From NCBI RefSeq assembly GCF_009707465.1, contig NZ_CP046120.1, positions 3,191,501 to 3,255,500 of the forward strand: a stretch of 64,000 nucleotides of DNA. Reading direction: 5' to 3'. A program made the position numbers and the translations under genes. The stretch comes from Novosphingobium sp. Gsoil 351 (GTDB taxonomy: Bacteria; Pseudomonadota; Alphaproteobacteria; Sphingomonadales; Sphingomonadaceae). Below, piece after piece: positions 45,059-54,078 of this stretch (position 1 is the stretch's first letter; each line of letters opens with the position of its first letter). The notes beneath the pieces are model-generated. The model did not search any database and had not been told where the DNA came from. It was given only the letters and a program-made list of their open reading frames with translations.

Positions 45059-45450
45059 TCAGCAATCGGATGGCGCGTGCCCCTGTCGTTGCACAGTTTG
45101 GCAAGCGGGATGATGAGCTTCACCGCTACCAGCGGCTACTGTGTATCATGCACCGTCTGGAACTCTTTGAACGATGCGGTTGATCGCGCCATCCCCGAGA
45201 AGAGAACGACCGATACCAGCACAGCAGCCCTCGACTGCAGGGTGATCCGGCGTTTGGCATCCGTTCACTGGCATGAGGGCGTACCGACAGAGGCCGCGAC
45301 CGCTTGATTGGCATCTGGCGTCGATATCGGCACCGAGCGAGCGGCCCTGAGCGTGAGGATCCAACGGGAAACAACCCGCGGGCGGCACGTTTGGCCAGAG
45401 CCCCCGATCACTTCTCATGCTTTCAAGTCACCGCCCAACAGGACTAGTCA

Positions 45451-46003
45451 GTGAAGTCACGTGAGACTGGCCACAGCTCGAGAGACCTGCCTGATGAGGC
45501 GGAAGAACTTTCATTAACAGCGCGTAAGATCCTCGAGCTTGCAGCGAAAAAGTGTGCCCGTCTGACCACTGCGGAGAGTTGCACTGGCGGCCTCATCGCC
45601 TCCCCTGCTTACCGATCAGCAAGGTCTCGGAAAGTGGTTCGACAGAGGATTCGTCGTTTATACCGAAAAGGCAAAATGTGAGGTGCTCGGCCTTGAGCCA
45701 ATCGAATTGGCACGCGAAGGCGTGGTCAGCGCGGCTATAGCCAAGCGCCTCGCCGAGCAGGCCCTCGAACGCTCGGACGCTGGTGCTTCCGTCGGAGTAA
45801 CCGGTTTTGCCGGGCCTGCGGGACAGCGCGACGAGGCCGGTCTCGTCTATCTGGCCGTGACTACCCGCAATGGGTACCTTTGCCAGCGTGAATGCCATTT
45901 TGGCGATGTCGGCCGCGATCGCACACGGGCGCTGGCCGCAAGAGCCGCACTCGAAATGCTAGATGATGCGCTTTCCGCGTATAATCCTGGAGACGCCGCA
46001 TGA
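45451..46003 (+). pseudogene. CinA C-terminal family (PncC-like NMN amidohydrolase), one-base frameshift
   Basis: When corrected, 183 residues of the CinA C-terminal (PncC) domain, which deamidates nicotinamide mononucleotide. The first frame has RLTTAESCTGGLIAS; the second has DRGFVVYTEKAKCEVLGLEP, ASVGVTGFAGPAGQRDEAGL and GRDRTRALAARAALEML. The shift is in a C4 run (45602-45605); dropping one C gives ASLLTDQQGLGKWF in frame. The usual GITGIAGPGG appears as GVTGFAGPAG. The stop overlaps the start of the next gene by four bases. Probably a sequencing error. Confidence 0.8.
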
Positions 46004-46953
46004 GCTCGGCGGCGTTTTTTTATGACGCCGAGGGCTCGGACAGGCCAATCCAGATCGACGAAGCTCTACACCTCGACCAGGTGAGGCAGCATCAGCTCGT
46101 GTGGTTCGACCTCGACACGGCGGATGGAGACGTTGTTGCACGGGTTTATGACGAGTTGGCCGTGCCGACGGGCGCGACCCAGGCGCAGCACACGCGAGCC
46201 GGACGCGGCGTGGCAGTTTATGAAAGCCTGATCAATTTCCGCTTGGTGCGCGCGTGCGTCGGGGACGATCCCATAAACTTCATCGTCGGCGAACACTGGC
46301 TCATCACGGTTTCAACGGGCGGGGTGAGCTATTTCGAGGAATTTCGAGAACGTGATCGGGGGGAGTCACTCTTGGGTGGGTTATCACCTCTTGCCCTCGC
46401 CGGATCGCTCATGGATTGGCACCTCGAGGAATTTCACCAGGAAGTCGAAGCCATTCAGCAGCGACTGGATGAGCTCGACAGCGAAATCCTTCATCAGCGC
46501 ACGCGCAAGTCCCCCTTGGTTGATCTCACGAGACTTCGCCGCCGCACCGCACGGTTGCGCGCACGGCTAGATTGGCATCGGCCGCTGGTCCACGGAATGC
46601 TGAGGCCGGACTTTTATCCAGCTGCCAACGAGGACCAGCGCGACTTCTTCCACACGCTCGAAGCGCATTTTAACCGCGCCCAGGAGGCACTCGACCGGGC
46701 TCGCGAGCTCGTGGTCGGAAGTTTCGAATTGTACGCTACCAGGACTGCCCAGAATACCAATGATCTCGTCCGGGCTCTCACGATCGTGACAGTCGCGATC
46801 GGCTTGTCCGCCGCCGTCGCGGGCGTCTTCGGCATGAACTTTGACATCCCGTTCTTCCACACCGGCGCTGTCGGCTTCGTCATCGTGACAACGGCCATGA
46901 TCCTGACCGCGTTGGCCCTGTTCTGGTTCGCCCGCGTTCGGGATTGGCTGTAA
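46000..46953 (+). CDS. CorA/ZntB-family metal transporter
   Basis: A 317-residue CorA-superfamily protein. The N-terminal cytoplasmic domain and long stalk helix (LDELDSEILHQRTRKSPLVD, LRRRTARLRARLDWHRPLVH) precede two membrane helices: LTIVTVAIGLSAAVAGVF with the selectivity motif GMNFDIPFF, and GFVIVTTAMILTALALFWF. The pentamer moves Mg2+, Co2+ or, for ZntB, Zn2+. The loop FDIPFFHTGAVGF is closer to ZntB-type than classic CorA. It is coupled to cinA through an ATGA overlap. Confidence 0.88.
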   Translation: MSSAAFFYDAEGSDRPIQIDEALHLDQVRQHQLVWFDLDTADGDVVARVYDELAVPTGATQAQHTRAGRGVAVYESLINFRLVRACVGDDPINFIVGEHWLITVSTGGVSYFEEFRERDRGESLLGGLSPLALAGSLMDWHLEEFHQEVEAIQQRLDELDSEILHQRTRKSPLVDLTRLRRRTARLRARLDWHRPLVHGMLRPDFYPAANEDQRDFFHTLEAHFNRAQEALDRARELVVGSFELYATRTAQNTNDLVRALTIVTVAIGLSAAVAGVFGMNFDIPFFHTGAVGFVIVTTAMILTALALFWFARVRDWL

Positions 46954-47190
46954 CGACACGGCGCAACGGGAGTCCCGAAAGCGCTGTGCAGCTTCAAGAG
47001 CGGGGTTAGGAGCCGTTGGCACTCGGCGCCCCTCGCTGGCCGCGCCGCTGGCGAAGGGGTGGGCCAACCAAAAATTCGACGCCCGGAGCTTCGTTCATCG
47101 TAGGTCGCTTGCCAAAGCGTTGCTGCTACGCTCTCAAGAACGGAGGGTCCCTGCTCGTCCATCTCGCACTACCGTTTCCGCCTGGCGCTC

Positions 47191-47439
47191 ATGGCAGTCG
47201 ATGCATTGGATGCGGCGCTCCGCGAAGCAAATGAGAGGCCTGTCGACCGAACGGTCCTGCACCGGCTCGCCCAGGCTTACTTCCTGGTAACCGAGGTTAC
47301 TGTTCCGCCTCAAGCGTCCAACCTATGGAGGTTGCTTGGCCACGAGGGCGACTATGCGCAGAAGAGCTGTCGCCAATCCCACGGCGGCGTCGTGTTGGAC
47401 GGGATGCGGAAGCGCGCGAAGGCAATCGCGGAACGCTGA
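47191..47439 (+). CDS. Hypothetical small protein
   Basis: An 82-residue frame with a helical, protein-like start (MAVDALDAALREANERPVDR, TVLHRLAQAYFLVTEVTVPP). No family is recognised and the ribosome site is weak. It stands alone after the CorA-type gene. It could be a real small gene or a chance reading. Confidence 0.4.
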   Translation: MAVDALDAALREANERPVDRTVLHRLAQAYFLVTEVTVPPQASNLWRLLGHEGDYAQKSCRQSHGGVVLDGMRKRAKAIAER

Positions 47440-47491
47440 GACCGGCCGACGGATCGTCGTGAAGATCGGGAATTGCCGGACGTGCTCGGGG

Positions 47492-47740
47492 CTAAGTAGC
47501 AGGGACGCGGATCGTGGTTGCCTGGCACGAATCCTCGCATGCCTGCTCGAGACCGACTCTTGTATGTTGAGCACCCGAGCCCGAAGGCTGAGCGCGCACC
47601 TCTTCGGCCTGAAGCTTGATGCGATACATCTTCACCAGCGACTGATGGACATGACGAACGCTGATGTCCGTTTCGGATGCAGCGCGTCGGGACTCTTCCT
47701 CAATGCGTTTGCGATAATATTCGATGTTGCTGATCGACAT
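47492..47740 (-). CDS. Hypothetical small helical protein
   Basis: An 82-residue protein beginning MSISNIEYYRKRIEEESRRA, then VRHVHQSLVKMYRIKLQAEE, a charged helical pattern seen in small uncharacterised sphingomonad proteins. The C-terminal 30 residues look less ordered. ATG 47740 has GGGAG nine bases upstream; an upstream ATG at 47776 is less likely. Confidence 0.5.
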   Translation of the reverse strand: MSISNIEYYRKRIEEESRRAASETDISVRHVHQSLVKMYRIKLQAEEVRAQPSGSGAQHTRVGLEQACEDSCQATTIRVPAT

Positions 47741-48167
47741 CGAAGTAACTCCCGATAGCGCGCGGAAGCGACTCAATGATTGGGGTGGGAACGCAGTCGC
47801 GACTCGCCCCCGCGTGCGAAGAAAATATCGCTACCGCGCAACGCCCACGTCAATATCATTTGAAACAAGTTTCAATCGGTAGGCGATGTTTGTGGGCACC
47901 GCGGCTAGGCCGGAGGGTCTATCGAGCAGTGCATTTAGTCGAAGTTGATTGAGGACGGGCTCCACTTGACCGGAAGTCCCGCCCGCCATTGCTGGCATCG
48001 CGATTGTGCGCCTGATCGCGGATGCGGTCCAGCAGATTGCGGTCGGCGCTGAACGCTTTACGCCCAATGCGGGACCGGCTGTTTCACCAAGATCCTCCTC
48101 AAACCGGGCCGCGAAGATTTGCGCCAGGTGGCCGTACGGCAGACTGCGGCTCCCGTCACAGTCAGCC
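47741..48167. other. Intergenic region with repeat copy B
   Basis: About 430 bases without a firm gene. A minus-strand frame through repeat copy B starts MAGGTSGQVEPVL and continues about 40 more codons to 47831. Otherwise nothing is assignable. Confidence 0.35.
47950..47996 (-). repeat. 47-bp repeat, copy B (inverted partner at 45012)
   Basis: The reverse complement of this segment equals copy A at 45012-45058 except for one base. Copies A and B face each other across 2.9 kb that holds cinA, the CorA-type gene and two small frames. The flanks of the copies share no further similarity that I can see. Confidence 0.8.
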
Positions 48168-48851
48168 TCATGCCAATCCGCGGACAGAAGAAAGGGCGTG
48201 CACCGATGTTCGTCTCAGGTCGTCAATCCAGTTGCGGGCGGACAAGGTTGTCTTCAAAGCTGACCGCTCTCGTTGAAAGGTTGCTCGCCAGCGGCACGCG
48301 GAGCCTTTCCCCACGCTTCCGCCTCTAAAGTACCGGTCAAATTCTTCGCGATAGCGCTGCTCGATCAGCTTGTGATCGGCCGCGGATGCGTCCTCGATCA
48401 GTTCCGGAAACCAAGTGCCTTCCTCCTGATAGACGTGGTGCTTGACCGCGCCCTCGAGGTGGCCAAGCTTATCCTCGAAGTCTTGGCTCATCGGATCGAG
48501 GCGCTCGAGCAACCCGATCTGGAGCTTCGCGGCCGACTGTTCGGTGTAGGCCATCGTCGCATGGCCGTTCTCCCCGCTATCCGACAGCGCGGGATAGATC
48601 ACTCCCTCCTCGGCGATCGAGTGCGCGGTCAGGAGTACGGCCAGTTCCTTAAGCTTCTTCTGGCGCGTCGACCCATCGCTCGCAGCCTTCACTGCGGCGA
48701 ATGCGTCGTCGACCTGTCGGTGGTGATCTAGCACCAGCAACAACCAGGGCGCCTGGTTGGCGCATTGCTCGGCACGCTGGCGCGCTTCCGCGCGACCCTG
48801 TTCCGATTCGGGCGGGGTGATGGCGGCAATGGCCCGGTCAAGCAGCGACAT
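48168..48851 (-). CDS. Hemerythrin HHE-domain protein
   Basis: A 227-residue protein with a four-helix hemerythrin fold: VLDHHRQVDDAF, LTAHSIAEEGVIYPALSDSG, then LEGAVKHHVYQEEGTWFPEL. The spaced His/Glu residues would bind a di-iron centre for oxygen, NO or iron handling. The last 45 residues after YREEFDRYFRGG look foreign (Arg/Ser-rich), so the native end may be nearer 48310 with a late shift. ATG 48851 is the start, and the gene is divergent from an SDR gene. Confidence 0.85.
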   Translation of the reverse strand: MSLLDRAIAAITPPESEQGRAEARQRAEQCANQAPWLLLVLDHHRQVDDAFAAVKAASDGSTRQKKLKELAVLLTAHSIAEEGVIYPALSDSGENGHATMAYTEQSAAKLQIGLLERLDPMSQDFEDKLGHLEGAVKHHVYQEEGTWFPELIEDASAADHKLIEQRYREEFDRYFRGGSVGKGSACRWRATFQRERSALKTTLSARNWIDDLRRTSVHALSSVRGLA

Positions 48852-49068
48852 GACGATTTCCTTTCCAAATTAGCGGCTTGTGAACCCACGAGAGGCGGAA
48901 GGAGTTGTTCGTTTGGAACAGTGGTGACCTGCAAAAGTTCCAGCGCGGAGGCCACGACGAAGCGGTTCGGCCAACGAGGGAGGCATCTTGGCGAAAGACT
49001 CCGTTCGTCGCGGTGCTCGAGGGAACGCCTGCGCCGGTGTGGGTTTGAACGGCGGAAGGAGAGCCGCA

Positions 49069-49839
49069 ATGGCCGAAGCCGACACTCGTAACTTGTCCGA
49101 CGCGCATACTCAGCGGCCCTCGTTGAAAGGCCGGAAGGCGATCGTTACCGGGGGAACCACTGGGATTGGCCGCGCAATCGCGGTGCTACTGGCAGCGGAG
49201 GGCGCCAAGGTGTTCGTCTGCGGACGCACGCCCGCGCATCTGGATGACGCCTTGGCACGAATCCGCGAGGTCGGCGAAGGTGACGGCGTGGCCGTCGATC
49301 TGTCGGACGACGAGGGAATTGCGCGGTTTTTCGCAGCGGGCGAGGCATATCTGGGCGGGCTCGACATCGCCGTCATCAACGCCGCGATCCCGGCCGGGGC
49401 GCTTGCCGATTCCGGCAAGGCCGAGACGCGCTACGAGATCGCGGTCGATTTCACTTCTTACCTTGCCACGACTCAGGCCGCAGTCGAGCGGATGAACGCA
49501 GGCTCCGACGTCATTCTGATCGGTTCGATGTCCGCGGTCTCGAAGGGGCCGGGCGCGTCGATCTACGTCGCCGCCAAATCGGGGATCGAGGGCTTCGCTC
49601 CCTCGCTGCGCAAGGAACTCGCCGAGAAGGACATCAAGGTCGGGCTGATCGAGCCAGGCTTCACCGGCGCCGATTTCCAGTACCCCGAATTTGCGCCCGA
49701 GAAGCAGCGTGAATTAATCACGCAGGACAAGATGCTGCGTGCCGAGGACATCGCCGCCGCGGCGCACTTCATGCTGACCCAGCCGCGGCGTTGTGCGGTG
49801 TCGTTGATGCGCGTCGAAACCCGGCTCGAGCATCCGTGA
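49069..49839 (+). CDS. SDR-family oxidoreductase
   Basis: A 256-residue short-chain dehydrogenase. It has the NAD(P)-binding TGGTTGIGRAIAV, the DIAVINAAIPAG strand, catalytic Ser in ILIGSMSAVSKG and YVAAK with Tyr and Lys. The C-terminal TQPRRCAVSLMRVETRLEHP is seen in sphingomonad SDRs of unassigned substrate. ATG 49069 has GGAAGGAG upstream. Its stop overlaps the GH130 start (GTGA), so the two are coupled. Confidence 0.88.
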   Translation: MAEADTRNLSDAHTQRPSLKGRKAIVTGGTTGIGRAIAVLLAAEGAKVFVCGRTPAHLDDALARIREVGEGDGVAVDLSDDEGIARFFAAGEAYLGGLDIAVINAAIPAGALADSGKAETRYEIAVDFTSYLATTQAAVERMNAGSDVILIGSMSAVSKGPGASIYVAAKSGIEGFAPSLRKELAEKDIKVGLIEPGFTGADFQYPEFAPEKQRELITQDKMLRAEDIAAAAHFMLTQPRRCAVSLMRVETRLEHP

Positions 49840-50969
49840 GCACATACGCCTTCGACCGGCTGGTTATGACCCCGCTCCACGTTGATTTGGCGCGCTCGCC
49901 GCTCGCGGGCCAGCTCGATGCGGAGACGTATGTGCTGGGTGCTTTCAACCCGGGGATGACGCGGCTCGCCAACGGCAATCTGCTGCTGATGGTCCGCGTC
50001 GCCGAGGCGTTGCGCGAACCGGTGCGTGACGGCAAGGTCCACGCCATTCGCTGGGTGGACGGACGGTACGTCCTCGACGGCTGGCCGCTCGCGCTCGCCG
50101 ACACCGCCGATCCACGCAAGTTCTTGCTCCACGGCGGCGGGTGGAAGGTCATGGCGTTGACAAGCCTGTCGTGGCTGCTGCCGGTCGAACTGACCCCCGA
50201 CGGGTCGGAGATCGTCTCCATCCACTATGATCGAGCGATCGCACCGCAGGGTTCTTGGCAGTGCTACGGGGTCGAGGACGCACGGATCAGCAAGGTCGGC
50301 GACACATACTGGATGACGACGTGCTCGGTCAGCCCTGAACGCCACTCGACCACTCTCTATCGATCGGGCGACGCGCTCGAGTGGAAGTTCGAGGGGATCG
50401 TCCTCGATCACCAGAACAAGGACATGCTGATATTCGAAGGCTTAATAGGCGGCGAATATTGGGCGCAGACCCGGCCGCTCGGTGATCTCTATTTCGCTTA
50501 CCCCCCGGACAGTGAGTGGCGCGCCGGCCCTTCGATCAACCTCGCCAGTTCGCCCGACGGCCTCCACTGGAAGCCCCGGCTGGAGTGCGGCATTCGTCCA
50601 CACGCGGCAACAGCGCACACCGCGCGAATGGGCGGGGGCGCACCACCGATCCTGACCGAGATCGCGGGCCGACGCGGCTGGCTGAGCCTGTGGCACGGGG
50701 TCGAGCCCAAGGAAATCGTCGGCATCTACCGGACATACTGGTCGCTCCTCGACGAGCATGAACCGTGGCGCTGCCTGGCCACCAGCCATACGCCGCTGAT
50801 CGAGCCTGCGCCCGAACTCACCCGGCCGCTTGACGAGCTGCTCTATGTCCGGGACGTGGTATTCACCGCCGGCATCGCCGATGCCGGAGACCATTTCATC
50901 GTCGCCAGCGGCGAGGCGGACTTGTGCTGCCGCATCACCCATCTGCCCAACGATGCTCTGATCTTGTGA
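49836..50969 (+). CDS. GH130-family mannoside phosphorylase/hydrolase-like protein
   Basis: A 377-residue five-bladed beta-propeller of the GH130 type. Signatures are GAFNPGMTRLANGNLLLMVR, CYGVEDARISKVGDTYWMTT, DHQNKDMLIFEGLIGGEYWA and RMGGGAPPI. Members act on beta-mannosides, by phosphorolysis or hydrolysis. GTG 49836 overlaps the SDR stop; longer upstream readings lie in the SDR gene. Sitting between an SDR and a large toroid-like protein, it likely belongs to a glycan-handling operon. Confidence 0.85.
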   Translation: MSTYAFDRLVMTPLHVDLARSPLAGQLDAETYVLGAFNPGMTRLANGNLLLMVRVAEALREPVRDGKVHAIRWVDGRYVLDGWPLALADTADPRKFLLHGGGWKVMALTSLSWLLPVELTPDGSEIVSIHYDRAIAPQGSWQCYGVEDARISKVGDTYWMTTCSVSPERHSTTLYRSGDALEWKFEGIVLDHQNKDMLIFEGLIGGEYWAQTRPLGDLYFAYPPDSEWRAGPSINLASSPDGLHWKPRLECGIRPHAATAHTARMGGGAPPILTEIAGRRGWLSLWHGVEPKEIVGIYRTYWSLLDEHEPWRCLATSHTPLIEPAPELTRPLDELLYVRDVVFTAGIADAGDHFIVASGEADLCCRITHLPNDALIL

Positions 50970-51097
50970 AGCGGCGCGGAGCGTGACGCGCGGTAGCGGT
51001 CAGAAACATCGCTCACCGATCTCGGCGGTAAGGACCCAAGTCCGGGAACCGGCGCGGCTTTCCCCGGTTCGGGGTGCATTGGCTCAGGAGCGGAATA

Positions 51098-51184
51098 ATG
51101 TCCGATAACAAGCAGATGCGGATCGGCAACGATCGTGAGGCGCTCAACGCGGCAGCCGCGAAGCTGGCCAAAGCAGCCGCGTAG
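51098..51184 (+). CDS. 28-residue Ala-rich peptide
   Basis: A tiny frame with AGGAGCGG upstream encodes MSDNKQMRIGNDREALNAAA and ends KLAKAAA. It directly abuts the next frame (51185). The ribosome site and position between GH130 and the membrane peptide support translation, but size makes this uncertain. Confidence 0.35.
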   Translation: MSDNKQMRIGNDREALNAAAAKLAKAAA

Positions 51185-51391
51185 GTGGCGATGGATCGGC
51201 TCTCACGGCTCAAGGGTGCCGGGTATCTCGTCTCGACGCTGAGCGTGCTGCTGCTCGCGATCGTTTCGTGGGAATCGGCGGCCGCCAAGCCTCTCCTCCT
51301 GGCCTGCCTGGTCGGCGGGGTGTGCGCCTCGATCGGCGGCATGGCGCTGCGCTGGATGTCGCACTGTCGCGAGCGGGAAGAAAGCCGATGA
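51185..51391 (+). CDS. Small two-helix membrane protein
   Basis: Starts at GTG 51185 or ATG 51191 and encodes about 68 residues. Two hydrophobic helices are visible: GYLVSTLSVLLLAIVSWESA and PLLLACLVGGVCASIGGMAL, with a charged tail. Its stop overlaps the ATG of the 733-residue protein gene, so it is translationally coupled to it and may anchor that protein or assist export. Family not recognised. Confidence 0.55.
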   Translation: MAMDRLSRLKGAGYLVSTLSVLLLAIVSWESAAAKPLLLACLVGGVCASIGGMALRWMSHCREREESR

Positions 51392-53589
51392 CCACGCTGC
51401 TCGATCGCCCACCCGCCAGCCTGTATCTCGCCGAAGTCGTCGAGGCCCTGGCGTCCGGAGAGTCCGCGCGCGTTGGGCGTTTGGCGATTGGCGCGCTAAC
51501 CACCGAGGTTATCGCTGCCAGATCGTCGATCTTCGTCGTGATCCGCCGCCCCGGTCGAGGTGGGCTGGCACTGCGCGCAGCTTTCCTGCTCGGGGATTAC
51601 GACATCACGGCTTCGTCGAACGATGCCCGGCTGGGCATAACCGCGAAGTCGAGCATGGGCACCCACGATATCGAAATCCGGCAAGAGGAGTTTGACCTCC
51701 ACCGCATCCGCGTGACCACGCGCTTTCGCCCCGCGGCGGACATCCTCATGCCATTCCAGCCGCGCGATCTCTATCCGATCGACGAGCGAGGCAATCCGCT
51801 CGCCAGCGAAGGCAGGGTCGAAGCCGCGCAACGTGGGCTCAACAGCGGGCTGCTCTATTTTCGGATGACCAAGCCTGATTTCGGACAAGTCCTGTATTTC
51901 CAGAATCTCACCGCCCTGAATCCGTACTTCGAGGCGACCGGGACCAAGCCCGATGGCGTGGTCGGCGGCGAATGGCCCGAACTCGGATTCCTGCTGCCCT
52001 CGCAAGCCGTCGACCAATCGGCGCCCGCCAGACCGCTGAAAAGGGGCGAGGAAGTAGTGGTTTCGGATGCGATCCTCGTTTTCCGCGATGCGGTCGGCGA
52101 GGACGAGGCGGCCTCCGCGCGCGGGTTCCTGCAGATGCTTGGCGCCGCCTACAAGGCGCTCGATTTGCCCGAGACCGCGTATCGGGACTGGATCGCCAGA
52201 TCGCGGCGGACGCTCAAGGACCTCGCGACATCGCCCAAGGCAACGATCCGGCATTACGGCAATCTCTACGTCCATCCCTATACTGCCAGCGAATACCCGG
52301 ACATCATGGTACAGATGTCGGTGATGGCGTCGATCCACGCCTGGGGCAATTGGAACGGGAAGCCCCACCCGCTCGAAGCCAAGCTCAAGAAGGGATTGGG
52401 CCGGTTCTTCGATCCAAAGCTCGGCACGCTGCGCCGCTATCTGCCCAACGTCGGCAAGGACAAGGACGCCGACGCGGTCGACAGCTGGTACCTCTATCAC
52501 CCCCTGCTCAATCTGGGGCGTCTGGCAATTTCGGGCGATGAGCAGTCGCGCGATTTGCTGCTCAAGTCGATCGACTTCGCGATCCGCGCTGCGCACCATT
52601 TCGAGTACCGCTGGCCGATCCAGTACAATGTGACCGACTTTACGGTCATCACCCGGGACGCGACCGACGGGCGCGGCCAGACCGATGTCGGCGGACTGTA
52701 TGCCTACGTGATGCTCCAGGCCTACCAGTTGACCGCCGAGAGCCGGTTCCTCGACGAGGCGCGCGCCGCGATCGATGCCGGGATGGGGCTGCGCTTCAAC
52801 CTCAACTACCAGGCCAACCTCACCGCATGGGGCGCGGCGGCCTGTATGCGGCTGTGGCGGATCACCAACGACGAGCGCTATCGCGATCAGGGCTACGTGT
52901 TTCTCGCCAGCTTCTTCCACAACGCCGAAATCTGGAAGTCTGAGATCGCGGCGGCGCGCCACTACAACAACTTCCTGGCGGTGACCTGTCTGCAAGACGC
53001 GCCCTACATGGCGATCTACGAATGCTTCGACAGCTACGCGGCGTTCGAGAACTATCTTGCTGACAGCGGTCCCGATCTCGAACCTGCGGCGCGCATGCTG
53101 GTTTCTGAATACTGCAAATACGCTCTCGACCGGGCGTGGTTCTACTATCCCGACGCTCTCCCTGCCGAAATCCTCGCTAAGGACCAGCGCAACGGCCACA
53201 TCGACTGCAAGCTCAGCTTCCCGCTCGAGGATCTTTATCCCGATGGCCAGCCCGCCGGACAAGTCGGCCAGGAAATCTATGGCTGCGGTGCCGCCTTCAT
53301 CTTCGCGACCCGATCGCACATGAATGTCGAAGGCGCGACGTTTCGGGTGTTCTGCAACCACTTCATTCGCTCGAGCGAACGCGTCAGTGCCAACGTGCTC
53401 AGCATCCAGCTCGACGGCGGAGAGACTTGCGTCGCGGGCCTCAGCATCCTGCGCCTGGGTGCGGGCAAGCTGCCCAAGACGACGGTGCGTGCCGCGGACG
53501 GCGAGACCATTCGCGCACGGCGGTCGGTCGGCAAGCGACGTGACTACGAGGTGCCATCCAATGGCAGGATAGTTCTGAGTTGGGAGTGA
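51388..53589 (+). CDS. 733-residue protein, probable alpha/alpha-toroid glycan-active enzyme
   Basis: An unrecognised large protein. Residues 1-240 look beta-rich (a possible beta-sandwich, with RLGITAKSSMGTHDIEIRQE). Residues about 250-640 carry repeated helical hairpins rich in Tyr/Trp (HAWGNWNGKPHPLEAKLKKG, SWYLYHPLLNLGRLAIS, NLTAWGAAACMRLWRITNDE, CFDSYAAFENYLAD), as in (alpha/alpha)6 glycosidases and epimerases. The rest is beta-rich again. No signal peptide. It follows GH130 and a coupled membrane peptide, so a role in oligosaccharide processing is inferred, not shown. Confidence 0.7.
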   Translation: MTTLLDRPPASLYLAEVVEALASGESARVGRLAIGALTTEVIAARSSIFVVIRRPGRGGLALRAAFLLGDYDITASSNDARLGITAKSSMGTHDIEIRQEEFDLHRIRVTTRFRPAADILMPFQPRDLYPIDERGNPLASEGRVEAAQRGLNSGLLYFRMTKPDFGQVLYFQNLTALNPYFEATGTKPDGVVGGEWPELGFLLPSQAVDQSAPARPLKRGEEVVVSDAILVFRDAVGEDEAASARGFLQMLGAAYKALDLPETAYRDWIARSRRTLKDLATSPKATIRHYGNLYVHPYTASEYPDIMVQMSVMASIHAWGNWNGKPHPLEAKLKKGLGRFFDPKLGTLRRYLPNVGKDKDADAVDSWYLYHPLLNLGRLAISGDEQSRDLLLKSIDFAIRAAHHFEYRWPIQYNVTDFTVITRDATDGRGQTDVGGLYAYVMLQAYQLTAESRFLDEARAAIDAGMGLRFNLNYQANLTAWGAAACMRLWRITNDERYRDQGYVFLASFFHNAEIWKSEIAAARHYNNFLAVTCLQDAPYMAIYECFDSYAAFENYLADSGPDLEPAARMLVSEYCKYALDRAWFYYPDALPAEILAKDQRNGHIDCKLSFPLEDLYPDGQPAGQVGQEIYGCGAAFIFATRSHMNVEGATFRVFCNHFIRSSERVSANVLSIQLDGGETCVAGLSILRLGAGKLPKTTVRAADGETIRARRSVGKRRDYEVPSNGRIVLSWE

Positions 53590-53619
53590 GGGACTATCGT
53601 CCGGACAACGAGGAGAGCA

Positions 53620-53844
53620 ATGTCCAACTGGATCATCGAAGCCGACATTTACCGCCTGGAGAAGGCGCTCGCCGAATCCCCCTACGACGAAGAGCGCTCG
53701 AGGCTCAGGCTGCTGCTCGGCAAAAAGAGAAGACTACTCAACGTTGCGCCGCCGCCCGACCTACAAGCCCCGGTCGTAGATACCGCACGGACGCAACTCG
53801 GGCGGCGGGGACGCCGCAAACGAACACCCTTGGCCCTTTTGTAG
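53620..53844 (+). CDS. Small charged hypothetical protein
   Basis: A 74-residue frame 30 bases after the 733-residue gene, with GAGGAGAG upstream. It starts MSNWIIEADIYRLEKALAES and is followed by a basic stretch (LRLLLGKKRRLLNVA). The pattern suggests a helical, basic protein. It may be the last gene of the glycan-related operon. No family recognised. Confidence 0.55.
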   Translation: MSNWIIEADIYRLEKALAESPYDEERSRLRLLLGKKRRLLNVAPPPDLQAPVVDTARTQLGRRGRRKRTPLALL

Positions 53845-53880
53845 TCGGGTCGCAAACAGCCTACTACGAGGGGAACGCGC

Positions 53881-54003
53881 ATGGATACGGATGCATATTT
53901 CGAGCGCCGCCTTGTGGAACAGCCGGAGCTGGCAAAAGTTGCGCCGCGCGCCGATGTCCGCTCCGTCCACCTCATGCTCGCCACCGCGAGGCTCTCGGTA
54001 TGA
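53881..54003 (+). CDS. 40-residue peptide, possibly truncated
   Basis: A frame from ATG 53881, with GAGGGG upstream, encodes MDTDAYFERRLVEQPELAKV then APRADVRSVHLMLATARLSV. The start resembles small sphingomonad proteins that begin MDT- and continue with a helix ending near residue 45, so it may be a shortened relative. Function unknown. Confidence 0.4.
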   Translation: MDTDAYFERRLVEQPELAKVAPRADVRSVHLMLATARLSV

Positions 54004-54078
54004 CCACGCGCCAGCTCGCCCAACGCATCGGTAAGTCGAGGCTTGCCTTCGCCGCAGTGTTGGTCCCTGATCCGTTGC

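Larger units (their letters stand above)
44220..45450. other. Gene-poor stretch before cinA
   Basis: About 1.2 kb with little clear coding. It holds a 52-residue membrane-peptide frame at 44677-44835 and the first copy of a 47-bp repeat at 45012-45058. A minus-strand frame (44138-44572) has some protein-like composition but overlaps the GntA-like gene and has no recognised family. Promoters for GntA and cinA should lie here. Confidence 0.4.

Noticed and set aside
51030..51066. Possible terminator hairpin after GH130
   Set aside because: A seven-pair stem is present but without a T-run, and it lies upstream of likely co-transcribed genes.
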